Notes: generated by a model not told the origin, from the sequence alone. Shown: positions 44,462 to 54,302, numbered from the stretch's first letter. The stretch is 64,000 bases of DNA from Bog-756 sp963699105 (GCA_963699105.1 CAVOTI010000003.1:682001-746000), one strand, 5' to 3'. Program-made: numbers and translations.

Positions 44462-45569
44462 ATGGCGGGATCTCATCCCAGAGTGCGTTGTCGGCGGCTC
44501 ATCCCGGCAGCTCTCCTCTCGACTCTCGTCGCCACCACCGCCTTCACGGTGGAGCGCGCCCCGCAACCGGCGGGGGCCGACCAGGTCTCGACGCTGAAGG
44601 CCCAGGCCACGGCAGTTTCGGAGAAGCTCGTCCAGGAGCAACTGCAGGTCGGCGCATACGCAGCAGCAGTACTCGGTCGCTTCGGCCAAGACGGCAGCCG
44701 AAGCACAGGCCATCGACCAGATCTCCCAGCAGATCTCCCAGGACCAGCGGCAGATCAGCGTCCGGACGGCCGAGGTCCGGACCCAGGCGATCCGTTCCTA
44801 CATCGACTCCGGCTCCGGCCCGTCGAGCGCGGACACGGCTCTGTTCAGCGGTGATCAGGAGACCGCCCAGGTGGCCAGCGAGTACTCGTCGATCGCCGAG
44901 GGCAACATCAACACCGCCATCGACCAGCTACGGACCGCTCAGGGCTCGCTCCAGGCCCGTCAGTCCGCCCTCCGACGCCAGCAGGCCATCGACCAGGTGG
45001 ACCAGAGCCGCGAGGCCACCTACCTCGGACAGGCCGATCAGACCGAACAACAGCTGGCCTCCCTGCAAGCCACCGTGACCGGCCAGCTGGCGGCGGCGGT
45101 CGCCCAGCAGGCCGCTTCCCAGGCGGCAGCGGCAGCGGCGGCGGTGGCGGCCGCTCAGCACTCTGCCGCGTCGCCGGCCCCGGTGACCCGGTCCTCGGGA
45201 GCGGCGTCCACGTCTTCGTCGGCGTCCCAGACAACCACCGGGGCGCCACCGGGATCGACCACCGCCGCCTCCTCCCCGGTCGGCACCTCCACCAACGTCG
45301 CCGATCCGTCGCTCAACTCGTTCCTCCAGTGCGTCGTGCAGGCCGAGTCCGGAGGCAATTACGGGGCGGTCTCCCCCAACGGGCTCTACATGGGCGCTTT
45401 CCAGTTCAGCCAGTCGACCTGGAACAGCGCCGCCGCCGCCGCCGGACTGTCCAGTCTGGTGGGCGTGCCTCCCAACACGGCCTCCAAAGCGGACCAGGAC
45501 GCGGTGGCCGTGGCCCTGTTCGCCCTCGACGGTCAACAGCCGTGGCTGGGCGACCGCTGCACCTCGTAG
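44462..45569 (+). pseudogene. Secreted coiled-coil protein with Rpf/transglycosylase-like domain, one frame slip near 44670
   Basis: The ATG at 44462 gives a signal peptide (RLIPAALLSTLVATTAFTVE, cleavage near AGA-DQV) and the start of a coiled coil (STLKAQATAVSEKLVQEQLQ). An extra base near 44670 shifts the frame. The right frame continues the coiled coil (SAKTAAEAQAIDQISQQISQ), an Ala-rich and Ser/Thr-rich linker, and a C-terminal domain. That domain contains CVVQAESGGNYGAVSPNGLY and MGAFQFSQSTWNSAAAAAG, the Rpf-like lysozyme fold with its catalytic Glu. The predicted role is peptidoglycan cleavage at growth or division sites. Confidence 0.8.
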
Positions 45570-45624
45570 GCGTCACTCCGGCGGGGTAGACGTCGCTCGA
45601 CCGGCGTAGCGCCTCGGTCGCCGG

Positions 45625-46105
45625 TCACCTGAGGCGGCACCGGCCGGTCCCGGCACACAGGTCGCACTCGGGTGCCTCGCCAGCCGCGTGGGCCAGGCAG
45701 TGGTCCACCCGCTGCTGGACGATGTCACCGAGGAGGGCGTGCGGGCCCAACGGTGCGGCCACCAGGTAGCGGACTCCTGGATGCCGCGGAAGCCGCCTGG
45801 GCGGCCAGGGTGGGGATGTCGCGGTCCCAGTGGTCGCCCGGCCACAGGAAGAAGGGGGCGATCACCACCGTGGTGGCGCCGGCGGCCACGCAGGCGTCGA
45901 AGGCGGTACCGATCGACGGTTCGGCCAGCTCCATGTGGGCCGATTCGACCAGGGCATAGGGCGCTCGGCGGCGCCACTCCTCCACGAACGCCTGGTGGCG
46001 GAGGTTGGCCTCGTCCCGGCGCGAGCCGTGATCGACGACCACCACCCCGACGACGGCACCGGCGGCCGCCGGCCCGGCACCGGGGGCATGGGAATCGGTG
46101 GACAC
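45625..46105 (-). pseudogene. CbiX-like sirohydrochlorin chelatase with Cys-rich tail, one frame slip near 45780
   Basis: The first frame from the ATG at 46105 gives VVVVDHGSRRDEANLRHQAF with the metal-binding His, VESAHMELAEPSIGTAFDAC, and TTVVIAPFFLWPGDHWDRDI. The frame changes near 45780, and the other frame continues VRYLVAAPLGPHALLGDIVQ and ends in APECDLCAGTGRCRLR. CbiX proteins insert metal into tetrapyrroles (cobalamin or siroheme routes). The C-terminal C-x2-C-x6-C cluster resembles the Fe-S or metal-binding tails of some CbiX members. No other tetrapyrrole gene is adjacent. Confidence 0.75.
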
Positions 46106-46208
46106 GCCCCGACCCTAGGCGCAGCCCGGCCCGATACCGGTCCGTGGTCGGGGTGAGCCGCAGGTCCGGACGGAGGTCCGGGCGGCTGACGCCCCGCGGA
46201 TCACGCCC

Positions 46209-46640
46209 TCATCGAGCGCTGATGTACTCCATCAGCTCGTTGCGATCCTTCTCCAGCTCCTCGATGCGGCTCTTGACCACGTCGCCGATGCTGATGATCC
46301 CGCAGAGGTAGGCGCCCTCGACCACCGGGACGTGGCGGATCCTCTGCTCGGTCATCAGGTTCATGATCCGATCCACATCGTCGACCGGTGAGCACACGTG
46401 CACCGAGGTCGACATGATCGACGACACCGGCTCGCCCAGCAGTTCGGTGTGGAGCTCGCTCAGCCGTTGCACGATGTCTCGCTCGGAGACGATGCCTTCG
46501 ATCGACCGGCCATCAGGTGAGACAACGAGCGCCCCGACTCGGTGCCGGACCAGGTCGGCAACCGCGGCCCCGACCGTGGCTTCGCCGCTGATGGTGGCTA
46601 CGGCGAACCCCTTTCCTCCTAGTAGGTCCGAAACCAGCAT
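46209..46640 (-). CDS. CBS-domain protein
   Basis: 143 residues from the ATG at 46640, preceded by gaagggggattt. It consists of two CBS modules only: VGAAVADLVRHRVGALVVSP with IEGIVSERDIVQRL, and VDRIMNLMTEQRIRHVPVVE with LCGIISIGDVVKSRI. A short C-terminal helix follows. Such proteins bind adenine nucleotides and act as energy sensors; the partner is unknown. Confidence 0.88.
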   Translation of the reverse strand: MLVSDLLGGKGFAVATISGEATVGAAVADLVRHRVGALVVSPDGRSIEGIVSERDIVQRLSELHTELLGEPVSSIMSTSVHVCSPVDDVDRIMNLMTEQRIRHVPVVEGAYLCGIISIGDVVKSRIEELEKDRNELMEYISAR

Positions 46641-46873
46641 GAAATCCCCCTTCTCAGAGCTTCCTCTGTACTGTGGCCCCCGTCGACCGCTCGTGCGACC
46701 GGCAGCCAGTTTCGCGCCCCTCATACCGGAAGGGAACACCCGAGACCAAGTTGCAACGAAGTTGACGTCATCCCAGCTCCAGGGTGGGCCGGACCGTGGG
46801 CTCAGGCGCCTGTCGACCATACCCGGGCGGTCCAAGCGGGGTAACAACCACATTTACCAGCACTTTCTCTACG

Positions 46874-47461
46874 ATGGGAGAGATGTTCGCCAGCCCGGAA
46901 CCAATCCGGCCCGACCCGCCGGCCTCCTCGCGGGCTGGTCGCAAATGGGTGCAACGCTCGGAAGGGGACCGCCGGACGTGGGCCCGCCTGCGGGTCATGG
47001 AGGGCAAAGGGGTGATCGTGCTCGACGACCGGCGGGTGCCGGGGCTCGAGGCCAACATCAAGAGAATCGCCGTTTCCTCGGCCGGGGTCTTCGTCATCGA
47101 TGCCAAGCACTTCAAGGGCCGGGTCCACACCAAGCGCTCCGGGCCGATCTCGAACCTCGGTCCCGACGAGCTCCATGTCGGCCGCCGCGACTGCACCCCC
47201 TACGTGAAGGTGCTGGTCCGCCAAGTCGAGGCGGTGCGAGCGTCCCTGAGCGACATGGTCGGGGGCTCGTTGGTTCCCATCCAGGCGGTGTTGTGCCTGA
47301 CCGGGGCGGAGTGGGGTTTCGCTTCGCCGTTCGACGTCCAGGATGTCTGTGTCGGCTGGCCCCAGGCGATAGCCGGACTGGTCCAATCCCCGGGCATCAT
47401 GGACTCCCCCACCGTGCGGGAAGTATCGACGCTCATCGCCCAACGCCTGCCCACCTTGTGA
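46874..47461 (+). CDS. NERD-domain (nuclease-related) protein
   Basis: 195 residues from the ATG at 46874. A short basic N-terminus leads into the NERD fold: VIVLDDRRVPGLEANIKRIA, then VFVIDAKHFKGRVHTKRSGP with the D-x-K of the predicted nuclease core. LVRQVEAVRASLSDMV and IQAVLCLTGAEWGFASPFDV follow. NERD is thought to be a PD-(D/E)XK-like nuclease domain; actinobacterial standalone copies have no proven role. A start at 46883 is an alternative. Confidence 0.8.
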   Translation: MGEMFASPEPIRPDPPASSRAGRKWVQRSEGDRRTWARLRVMEGKGVIVLDDRRVPGLEANIKRIAVSSAGVFVIDAKHFKGRVHTKRSGPISNLGPDELHVGRRDCTPYVKVLVRQVEAVRASLSDMVGGSLVPIQAVLCLTGAEWGFASPFDVQDVCVGWPQAIAGLVQSPGIMDSPTVREVSTLIAQRLPTL

Positions 47462-47689
47462 GCGGTGGCATGGCCCGCCGCCATGCACCCACCCGGGTCT
47501 CCCGGCCGTCCCGCCAGGTCGTTCACAGAGTTATCTCCCGCCCGTCACCGTGACGAAACATGCCGACGGTACCCTGGGACAGGGTCGGCTCAACGGCGAG
47601 CCACCCCGATGATGACCCGCCCATGACCACTGTCGCCGACATCGAACTCACCTCCACGAACGGCCAACCAGCGCCCGATCCGGCACCTG

Positions 47690-49111
47690 GTGCACCCCCA
47701 CGTGATCGTCCTGTTCGGGGCCACCGGCGACCTGGCCCGCCGGAAACTCCTCCCAGGCCTGCTGCGGCTGTCCTACTCCGGCCTCCTGCCCGAATGCCAG
47801 ATCGTGGGAACCTCCCTCGAAGAGCTCGACGACTTCCAGTTCCACGCCTTCGCCCTCGAGGCCTGCGAGAAGTTCGCCCGTGGCGACATCGTCGAGTCGC
47901 ACTGGTCGGCATTCCGCGACCGCCTGCGCTACGTCCCCCGGAGCCAGGGGCCCTCGGGACTGGCAGAGGCCGTCGAACGGGCCGAACGGCTGCTCAGCGG
48001 CGAGGCCAGGAGGCTCCACTATCTGAGCATCCCTCCCTCCGCCGCCCAGTCCGCCATCAATACCCTAGGTGAGGCGGGCTTGGCCCCGCGGTCCAGGATC
48101 ATGATGGAGAAGCCGTTCGGCACCGATCTGGCCACGGCCAAGACGCTCAACGACGCCGTCCACGCCATCTTCGCCACCGAGCAGGTCTACCGGATCGACC
48201 ACTTCCTGGGGAAGGAGGCCGCCCAGAACATCCTGGCCTTCCGATTCGCCAACGGTCTGTTCGAACCGATCTGGAACCGTGGCCACATCGACCATGTCCA
48301 GATCGATGTGCCCGAGACTCTGTCGGTCGATTCGAGGGTCGACTTCTACGAGAACACCGGGGCGTTCCGGGACATGGTGGTGACCCACCTGTTTCAGGTG
48401 CTGGCCTTCATGGCCATGGAACCACCGACCTCCCTCGAACCCCGCTCGATCAGCGAGGAGAAGAACAAGGTCTTCCGGTCGATGCTCCCCATCGACCTGT
48501 CCCAGGTGGTCCGAGGCCAGTACGAGGGGTACCGGTCGATTCCCGGGGTGGCCGAGGACTCCCAGACCGAGACGTTCATCGCCCTCAAGTGCGAGATCGA
48601 CAACTGGCGGTGGGCCGGGGTGCCGTTCTACCTCCGCACCGGAAAATGCATGGCCCAGGGAGCCCGGATCATCTCGATCGCCTTCCGGGAGCCGCCCAAG
48701 AGCATGTTCCCGTCCAATTCGGGGATGGGCGCCCACGGACCGGACCACCTCACCTTCGATTTGGCCGACTCCTCCAAACTGTCGCTGTCCTTCTACGGCA
48801 AGCGGCCGGGCCCGGGTATGAAGCTGGACAAGCTCAGTCTCCAGTTCGCCCTGCACGAGACCGGGCACGAGACCGATGTGCTCGAGGCCTACGAACGCCT
48901 GATCCACGACGCCATGAGCGGCGACCACACGTTGTTCACCGCCGCCGACGACATCGAGCGGCTATGGGAGCTGTCGGCTCCCCTCCTCGAACAACCTCCC
49001 GCCGTCGAGCTCTATCCCCCGGGATCGTGGGGACCGCCAGGTATCGGCGAGCTCATCGCCCCCAACGCCTGGCGCCTGCCCTTCGAACGGGAGTGGCGCC
49101 AGGTGGACTGA
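47690..49111 (+). CDS. zwf: Glucose-6-phosphate 1-dehydrogenase
   Basis: 473 residues. It oxidises glucose 6-phosphate with NADP+, the first step of the pentose phosphate pathway. The nucleotide motif is VIVLFGATGDLARRKLLPGL, followed by MMEKPFGTDLATA, the active-site RIDHFLGKEAAQN with the catalytic His, and WRWAGVPFYLRTGKCM. I used the GTG at 47690. An ATG at 47623 with good codon pattern (MTTVADIELTSTNGQPAPD) lies in another frame and could be the real start if one base is wrong near 47685. It is convergent with the glycosylase gene. Confidence 0.93.
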   Translation: MHPHVIVLFGATGDLARRKLLPGLLRLSYSGLLPECQIVGTSLEELDDFQFHAFALEACEKFARGDIVESHWSAFRDRLRYVPRSQGPSGLAEAVERAERLLSGEARRLHYLSIPPSAAQSAINTLGEAGLAPRSRIMMEKPFGTDLATAKTLNDAVHAIFATEQVYRIDHFLGKEAAQNILAFRFANGLFEPIWNRGHIDHVQIDVPETLSVDSRVDFYENTGAFRDMVVTHLFQVLAFMAMEPPTSLEPRSISEEKNKVFRSMLPIDLSQVVRGQYEGYRSIPGVAEDSQTETFIALKCEIDNWRWAGVPFYLRTGKCMAQGARIISIAFREPPKSMFPSNSGMGAHGPDHLTFDLADSSKLSLSFYGKRPGPGMKLDKLSLQFALHETGHETDVLEAYERLIHDAMSGDHTLFTAADDIERLWELSAPLLEQPPAVELYPPGSWGPPGIGELIAPNAWRLPFEREWRQVD

Positions 49112-49138
49112 GCGCCGGCGCCGGCACCCGTGACCGGG

Positions 49139-49762
49139 TCAGGGCCACCGGTCGTCCAGGACCCTCCAGCAGTACCACGCCACCAGGCTCCGGTAGGGCC
49201 GAAACGGCTCACCCAGCCCGGCCAGCTCCTTGGGGCTGGGGATCTCGACGAGGCTCCAGGCCCGGGCGAATCCGGCCCGGACGGCGTAATCGCCCACCGG
49301 CCACACATCGAGCCGGCCCAAGGAGGTGATCAGGAACATCTGGGCGGTCCACGGCCCGATCCCCCGCACCTGGGTGAGATGCTCGACGACCTCGTCGTCG
49401 GGGAGCCGACCGATACGGTCGAGGGCGATCCGTCCCGTGACCACGTCATCGGCCAGGACCCTCAGGGTGGACGCCTTGGCCCCGCTCAGGCCGCAGGAGA
49501 CCAAGGTCTGGAGCGGGAGGGCCAACACCGCCTCGGGAGTCACGAACCCGCCGAGGGCGTCGACGAAGCGGCGGTGGATGGACGCCGCCGCCTTGCCGGC
49601 CAGCTGCTGGTAGATGACGATTTCGGCCAGGGCTCCATAGCGCTGCGCCACCGGTACCCGCCGGCGCCGGGGTGGCGCTCCGTGTCGACTGATGAGCCCG
49701 GCCAGCACCGGGTCTCTCTTGGCCAGCGTTGCCGTGGCGTCGACCAGTGCGGAGCTCTTCAT
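49139..49762 (-). CDS. DNA-3-methyladenine glycosylase II-like (HhH-GPD)
   Basis: 207 residues from the ATG at 49762. YGALAEIVIYQQLAGKAAAS, LSGAKASTLRVLADDVV, EHLTQVRGIGPWTAQMFLIT (helix-hairpin-helix) and LDVWPVGDYAVRAGFARAW with the catalytic Asp are typical of AlkA-type HhH-GPD glycosylases. It is a second, standalone copy beside the Ada-AlkA fusion at 39.6 kb and probably acts constitutively on alkylated bases. Confidence 0.9.
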   Translation of the reverse strand: MKSSALVDATATLAKRDPVLAGLISRHGAPPRRRRVPVAQRYGALAEIVIYQQLAGKAAASIHRRFVDALGGFVTPEAVLALPLQTLVSCGLSGAKASTLRVLADDVVTGRIALDRIGRLPDDEVVEHLTQVRGIGPWTAQMFLITSLGRLDVWPVGDYAVRAGFARAWSLVEIPSPKELAGLGEPFRPYRSLVAWYCWRVLDDRWP

Positions 49763-49900
49763 GGGGCCGATGATGCCACCGGGAACGAGACCCGATCGAC
49801 CTCGTGGCGGCCCGGTAGGCTTCGGTCGGCGACCGGCTTCGGGGGCGGAGGGCGGCCCGCCGGCAAGTCCATGGGCCGATATCCGACCGACGGGAGTGGC

Positions 49901-50668
49901 ATGAGCCTTCACGGAAAAGTGGCAATCGTGACCGGTGGCAACACCGGTATCGGCAGGGCGGTGGTACTGGCCCTGGCCAAAGAGGGGGCGGAAATCGTCA
50001 TCGACTACATCTCCGGGGAAGAGGCGGAGACGGAGTTGGAGACCGAGGTGAAGGGCCTGGGCGACAAAGTCGTCGGCGTAAAGGCCGACGTGAGCAAGAT
50101 CGACGACCTCCGCACCCTGGTGAACACGGCCGTCAGCACCTTCGGCCGCCTGGACATCATGGTCAACAACGCCGGCATCGAGACCCGCACCTCGGTCCTC
50201 GATACCACCGAGGAGCAGTACCAGAAGGTCCTCGACATCAATCTCAAGAGTGCGTTCTTCGGCACCCAGCTGGCGGCCACCCAGATGATCGCCCAGGGCG
50301 GCGGCGGACGCATCATCAACATGACGTCGGTCCACGAGGACTGGCCCATGCCCGGCAACACGGCCTACTGCCTGTCCAAGGGGGGGATGCGCATGCTCAC
50401 CCGCACCGCCGGCGTCGAGCTCGCCCCCCACGGGGTCCTGGTGGTCGGGGTCGGACCCGGAGCGGTGGACACCCCGATCAACAAGGCCACGGTGGCCGAC
50501 CCGGCGCTCCTCAACAAGCTGAACTCGGCCATCCCCATCGGCCGGCTGGCCGAACCCGAGGAGATCGCCAGCGTGGTGGCCTTCCTGGCCGGCGACGGAG
50601 CCAGCTATCTGACCGCCACCACCATCATGGCCGACGGAGGTCTGATGCAGAGCAGTCCCGGGCTCTGA
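49901..50668 (+). CDS. Short-chain dehydrogenase/reductase (glucose 1-dehydrogenase-like)
   Basis: 255 residues. Cofactor motif VAIVTGGNTGIGRAVV, NNAG in IMVNNAGIETRTS, catalytic Ser in NMTSVHED, YxxxK in TAYCLSKGG, and PGAVDTPINKA; the C-terminus ends in ATTIMADGGL. This is the classical SDR fold and most resembles glucose 1-dehydrogenases. The ATG at 49901 follows cgggagtggc. Its substrate is not certain. Confidence 0.9.
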   Translation: MSLHGKVAIVTGGNTGIGRAVVLALAKEGAEIVIDYISGEEAETELETEVKGLGDKVVGVKADVSKIDDLRTLVNTAVSTFGRLDIMVNNAGIETRTSVLDTTEEQYQKVLDINLKSAFFGTQLAATQMIAQGGGGRIINMTSVHEDWPMPGNTAYCLSKGGMRMLTRTAGVELAPHGVLVVGVGPGAVDTPINKATVADPALLNKLNSAIPIGRLAEPEEIASVVAFLAGDGASYLTATTIMADGGLMQSSPGL

Positions 50669-50718
50669 CACCGACCGGCGTCGGCTGGACGGCGGCTGGC
50701 TCGAGGGCCGCCCGAGGG

Positions 50719-50792
50719 CCGGAGGGCCGGTGGGGCCGGAGGGCCGGTGGGGCCGGAGGGCCGGTGGGTCGGGTCGCCGGTGGGTCGGGTCG
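50719..50792. repeat. Tandem GC-rich repeats (17-base x3, then 16-base x2)
   Basis: ccggagggccggtgggg occurs three times (the last with a final t). It is followed by two overlapping copies of ccggtgggtcgggtcg. The block lies between the SDR and SRPBCC genes and is not coding on either strand in a convincing way. Confidence 0.85.
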
Positions 50793-50859
50793 AACCGGTA
50801 GACGAGCACCAGTACGTACGAGTGAGCGAATGAGCGACTGACGAAGTGAGGAGGACAAC

Positions 50860-51327
50860 ATGGATGACGATGTCGTCTCGGTGGAACGGGTTATTCCCGC
50901 TCCTCCCCAAGCGATCTTCGATCTGATCGCCGACGCTTCCCGGCACCCGGAGATCGACGGGTCGGGCACGGTCAAGAAGGTGAAGGACGGTGGACCGGAG
51001 CGACTGTCGCTGGGCTCCAAGTTCGGCATGTCGATGCACCAGGGCATCAACTACTCGATGGTCAACACTGTCATCGAGTGCGAGGACAACCGGCGCCTGG
51101 CCTGGCAGGCGGCCCCCGGGGGATTCGTGGGAAAGTTCGTGGGCGGCCGTATCTGGCGCTACGAGCTCGAGCCCGCCGACGGCGGCACCCTGGTGCGTGA
51201 GAGCTGGGACATCTCCGAGGACCACCAGCGGTCCTTCCTCAAGCTGGGCAAGCTGGCCACCACCACCCGGTCGAACATGGAAAAGACGTTGGTTCGCATC
51301 GAGGAGCTGACCTCGCCAGCCGCCTGA
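50860..51327 (+). CDS. SRPBCC (polyketide cyclase/START-like) protein
   Basis: 155 residues. VSVERVIPAPPQAIFDLIAD, ASRHPEIDGSGTVKKVKDGG, MVNTVIECEDNRRLAWQAAP, IWRYELEPADGGTLVRESWD and the C-terminal helix SNMEKTLVRIEELTS follow the SRPBCC fold. The start is preceded by gtgaggaggacaac. Many actinobacterial genomes carry several such proteins of unknown ligand. Confidence 0.87.
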   Translation: MDDDVVSVERVIPAPPQAIFDLIADASRHPEIDGSGTVKKVKDGGPERLSLGSKFGMSMHQGINYSMVNTVIECEDNRRLAWQAAPGGFVGKFVGGRIWRYELEPADGGTLVRESWDISEDHQRSFLKLGKLATTTRSNMEKTLVRIEELTSPAA

Positions 51328-51407
51328 CCGGGACTTGTGGGTCCGGCTCCGGGCCCTGCACCGCCCGGCCCGGGAAGTCGGAGCCTCTGTTCCGTGTTGT
51401 GCTGTGC

Positions 51408-52463
51408 ATGATTCCCCTCTCCGTGCTCGACCTGGCCACCGTGGCGGCCGGCTCCACCCCGGCGGACGCCCTGGCCGACACCACCCGGCTGGCCCCGATC
51501 GTCGAAGGGCTGGGGTACCGGCGGCTCTGGGTGGCCGAGCACCACGCCATGCCCATGGTCGCCAGCTCGGCGCCGGCGGTGCTGATCGGGCACCTGGCCG
51601 ACGCCACCACCACGCTGCGGATCGGAGCCGGCGGTGTGATGCTCCCCAACCACGCACCCCTGGTCATCGCCGAGCAGTTCGCCACCCTGGAGGCCCTCCA
51701 CCGGGGTCGCATCGATCTGGGACTCGGCCGGGCTCCCGGCACCGACCAGGTCACGGCTCGTGCCCTCCGCCGCACCGGCGGCCAGGGAGCCGACACCTTC
51801 CCCGACGATGTGGTCGAGCTCATCAATTACCTCATCGACAGAGGCGGTCCCCCCACCCATCCCGCCCCGGTACCGGGTCGGGGATATCTCCCCGAGATGT
51901 GGCTGCTGGGCTCGTCCACCTTCAGCGCCCAACTGGCGGGGCTGCTCGGCCTGTCCTTCTCGTTCGCCTACCACTTCGCCCCGGCCGAGGTGGACCTGGC
52001 CCTGGAGCGGTACCGGTCCACGTTCCGTCCTTCGGTCCTGCTCGACCGGCCCCACGCCATGGTGGCCGTGTCGGTGGTCTGCGCCCCCGACGAAGACGAG
52101 GCCCGCTGGCTGGCCGGCCCCTCGGCCCTGAGCATCCTCCAGCTCCGGACCGGACGTCTGGGACCCCTGGCCACCCCCGAGGAAGCCGCCGCCTACCGGT
52201 ACTCGCCCCAGGAGCGGTCGCTCATCGACGCCACCACCGCCACGCACCTGATCGGCAATCCCGACCTGGTCCACCGGGGTCTGGTCGAGCTCCAGGAGCG
52301 GACCGACGCCGACGAGATCATGCTCTCGACCCGGGCTCACTCCCTCGAGGCCCGGGCCCGCTCGCTGTCCCTGGTGGCCCAGACGTGGTCCATGACGGAC
52401 ACGGGGCCGGGTTCAGGGTCGGGCTCGGACTCGGACTCGCCGACTTCGAGCTCGGCGGCCTGA
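51408..52463 (+). CDS. LLM-class oxidoreductase (MsnO8-like)
   Basis: 351 residues from the ATG at 51408. IPLSVLDLATVAAG, RRLWVAEHHAMPMVASSAPA, LRIGAGGVMLPNHAPLVIAE and RIDLGLGRAPGTDQ match the MsnO8/bacterial luciferase-alpha-like group, which uses reduced FMN or F420. MWLLGSSTFSAQLAGLLGLS follows. The C-terminus carries a Gly/Ser/Asp-rich tail. Substrate unknown. Confidence 0.87.
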   Translation: MIPLSVLDLATVAAGSTPADALADTTRLAPIVEGLGYRRLWVAEHHAMPMVASSAPAVLIGHLADATTTLRIGAGGVMLPNHAPLVIAEQFATLEALHRGRIDLGLGRAPGTDQVTARALRRTGGQGADTFPDDVVELINYLIDRGGPPTHPAPVPGRGYLPEMWLLGSSTFSAQLAGLLGLSFSFAYHFAPAEVDLALERYRSTFRPSVLLDRPHAMVAVSVVCAPDEDEARWLAGPSALSILQLRTGRLGPLATPEEAAAYRYSPQERSLIDATTATHLIGNPDLVHRGLVELQERTDADEIMLSTRAHSLEARARSLSLVAQTWSMTDTGPGSGSGSDSDSPTSSSAA

Positions 52464-52514
52464 TCACTGCCGGTTCAGACGCCCCCGGCGGGGCCGGACG
52501 CCACGGCTGACGGG

Positions 52515-53453
52515 TCAGAGGGCGGCGGCATGGTGCAGCACCTGGTCGGCTACGAACTCCAGGTGCTCGAGGTCTGACAGGTCCAGGATCTGCAGGTACA
52601 TGCGGGTGGCCCCCAGGCCGCCGTAGGCCGCCAGTTTGGCCAGGACCTCGTCGGGCGTGCCACACAGCCCGTGCTCACGGAGCTCGTCCACCTGCTGCCC
52701 GATGGCCGTGGCCCGGCGTTCGATCTCCGATTCGTTGGGGCCGCAGCACAGCACCTGGGCCGCCGAGTAGACGAGCGATGACGGATCCCGGCCGGCCGTC
52801 TCGCAAGCGGCGCGGACCCGTTCGAACTGGTCGCCAGTGTCGGTCAGCGACCGGAAGGCCAGATTGAACTCGGATCCGTAGGCGGCGGCCAGGCGAGGCG
52901 TCCGTCGCAGCCCTCCCCCACCGATGATGATGGGAGGACCCGGTCGTTGCACCGGCTTGGGTAGGGCCGGGCTTTCGACCACCACGTAATGGTCTCCTTC
53001 GAAGGTGAAGGTCTCCCCGTCCGGCGTCCCCCACAGGCCACTGACGATGGCCAGCTGTTCCTCCAGCCGCTCGAACCGGTGGGCCAACGAGGGGAAGGGG
53101 ATGCCGTAGGCAGTGTGCTCGGCGTCGTACCATCCCGCTCCGAGCCCGAGCTCGATCCGGCCGTCGCTCATGGCGTCGACCACGGCCACCGATATGGCCA
53201 GAGGGCCCGGCAGCCGGAAGGTCGCCGAGGTGACCAGCGTGCCCAGCCTTATCCGTTCGGTCTCCCGGGCGATGCCGGCCAGGGTGATCCAGGCATCGCT
53301 GGGTCCGGGCCGACCGTCGGAGTCACCCATGGCCAGATAGTGGTCGCTCCGGAAGAAGGCGTCGAAACCCAGTCGTTCGGTGGTCTGGGCCACCGTCACC
53401 AAGGTGTCGTACGAAGCCCCCTGCTGGGGCTCGGTGAAGATCCGTAGCTGCAT
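52515..53453 (-). CDS. LLM-class F420-dependent oxidoreductase
   Basis: 312 residues. LRIFTEPQQGASYDTLVTVA, FDAFFRSDHYLAMGD, WITLAGIARETERIRLGTLV, GRIELGLGAGWYDAEHTAYG and PPIIIGGGGLRRTPRLAAAY are characteristic of F420-dependent LLM reductases. It is convergent with the MsnO8-like gene, so the two are adjacent but not one operon. Confidence 0.88.
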   Translation of the reverse strand: MQLRIFTEPQQGASYDTLVTVAQTTERLGFDAFFRSDHYLAMGDSDGRPGPSDAWITLAGIARETERIRLGTLVTSATFRLPGPLAISVAVVDAMSDGRIELGLGAGWYDAEHTAYGIPFPSLAHRFERLEEQLAIVSGLWGTPDGETFTFEGDHYVVVESPALPKPVQRPGPPIIIGGGGLRRTPRLAAAYGSEFNLAFRSLTDTGDQFERVRAACETAGRDPSSLVYSAAQVLCCGPNESEIERRATAIGQQVDELREHGLCGTPDEVLAKLAAYGGLGATRMYLQILDLSDLEHLEFVADQVLHHAAAL

Positions 53454-53514
53454 GCCCCCGGTCTACTGGGATCCACCCCGTCGTGCCACCGGATACGGGC
53501 AGGTGGCTCGACCC

Positions 53515-54207
53515 TCACCCGGCCCAGGGACAGCTCGGCGGAACCCGGATCCCTCGTGCCGGGTCGAGCACCCGCCCCACGGCCAGAACGCCGGCCACCC
53601 GGACCCCGCCGATCCGCAGAGCGGCTGCTGCGCTCTGAGCCCTGGCCCCGGTGATGACGCTGTCGTCCACCACCAGGACCGACTTGCTCCCGAACTGGTG
53701 GAGATCGAGACCGGGATCGGGCACGAACCCCTGGCGGTCGGCCTCCAGGTGGCCGATCGGCGACGGGCCACGCACCAACATCTGACGGTGCAGCCGCCCC
53801 AGGACCGGGACCATGGTGACGATGGCGTCAGCCGGGCCACCGGCCGGTCGGCACGAGGAGGGCACCGTCGTCACCACGTCCCACGAGGAACCGAGCCGTC
53901 GGCCGAGCTGTTGCCCGTTTGCGGCCATCCAGTCTCCGACCAGGTGAGCCAGTTGGCGCAGGTAGACCTGCCGGGCTTCTCGTACGGGAGCGTCCTTGTA
54001 GCCGCGGAGCCAGCGGTGCATCTGGTCGCCGACCTCGTAGTCGACCATGGTCACCACGGGGACCAGAGGAAGCTGCAGCTGCTCGACCACGACGCCGCAG
54101 CAGTAGCACAGGGCGAATGCCACGTGAGTCTGGCCCCGACACACACAGCAACGGGCAGCTGTGCCCGGGTTCGAGGGGTCCGCAGGCTGTATCGGCCGTT
54201 GAGCCAT
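53515..54207 (-). CDS. Phosphoribosyltransferase-like protein with Cys zinc finger (ComF-like)
   Basis: 230 residues from the ATG at 54207. The N-terminus has a four-Cys finger (CCVCRGQ ... LCYCCG). It is followed by GYKDAPVREARQVYLRQLAH and the PRPP-binding loop SVLVVDDSVITGARAQSAAA. The order matches ComF/GntX-type proteins, thought to act in DNA uptake or repair. It lacks other competence genes nearby. Confidence 0.78.
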   Translation of the reverse strand: MAQRPIQPADPSNPGTAARCCVCRGQTHVAFALCYCCGVVVEQLQLPLVPVVTMVDYEVGDQMHRWLRGYKDAPVREARQVYLRQLAHLVGDWMAANGQQLGRRLGSSWDVVTTVPSSCRPAGGPADAIVTMVPVLGRLHRQMLVRGPSPIGHLEADRQGFVPDPGLDLHQFGSKSVLVVDDSVITGARAQSAAAALRIGGVRVAGVLAVGRVLDPARGIRVPPSCPWAG

Positions 54208-54302
54208 GGGGATACTCGGCTTCGAGAGGTTACCGGCCGCCGCCGGTGGGACGATGGGCGACGACCGGGGAGGCAGGCGTCGCGACAATGCCGGCGATGC
54301 GG

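Noticed and set aside
49139..50809. One long minus-strand protein of 556 codons
   Set aside because: Only the last 207 residues are glycosylase. The rest is antisense to the SDR gene, and a proper start exists at 49762.
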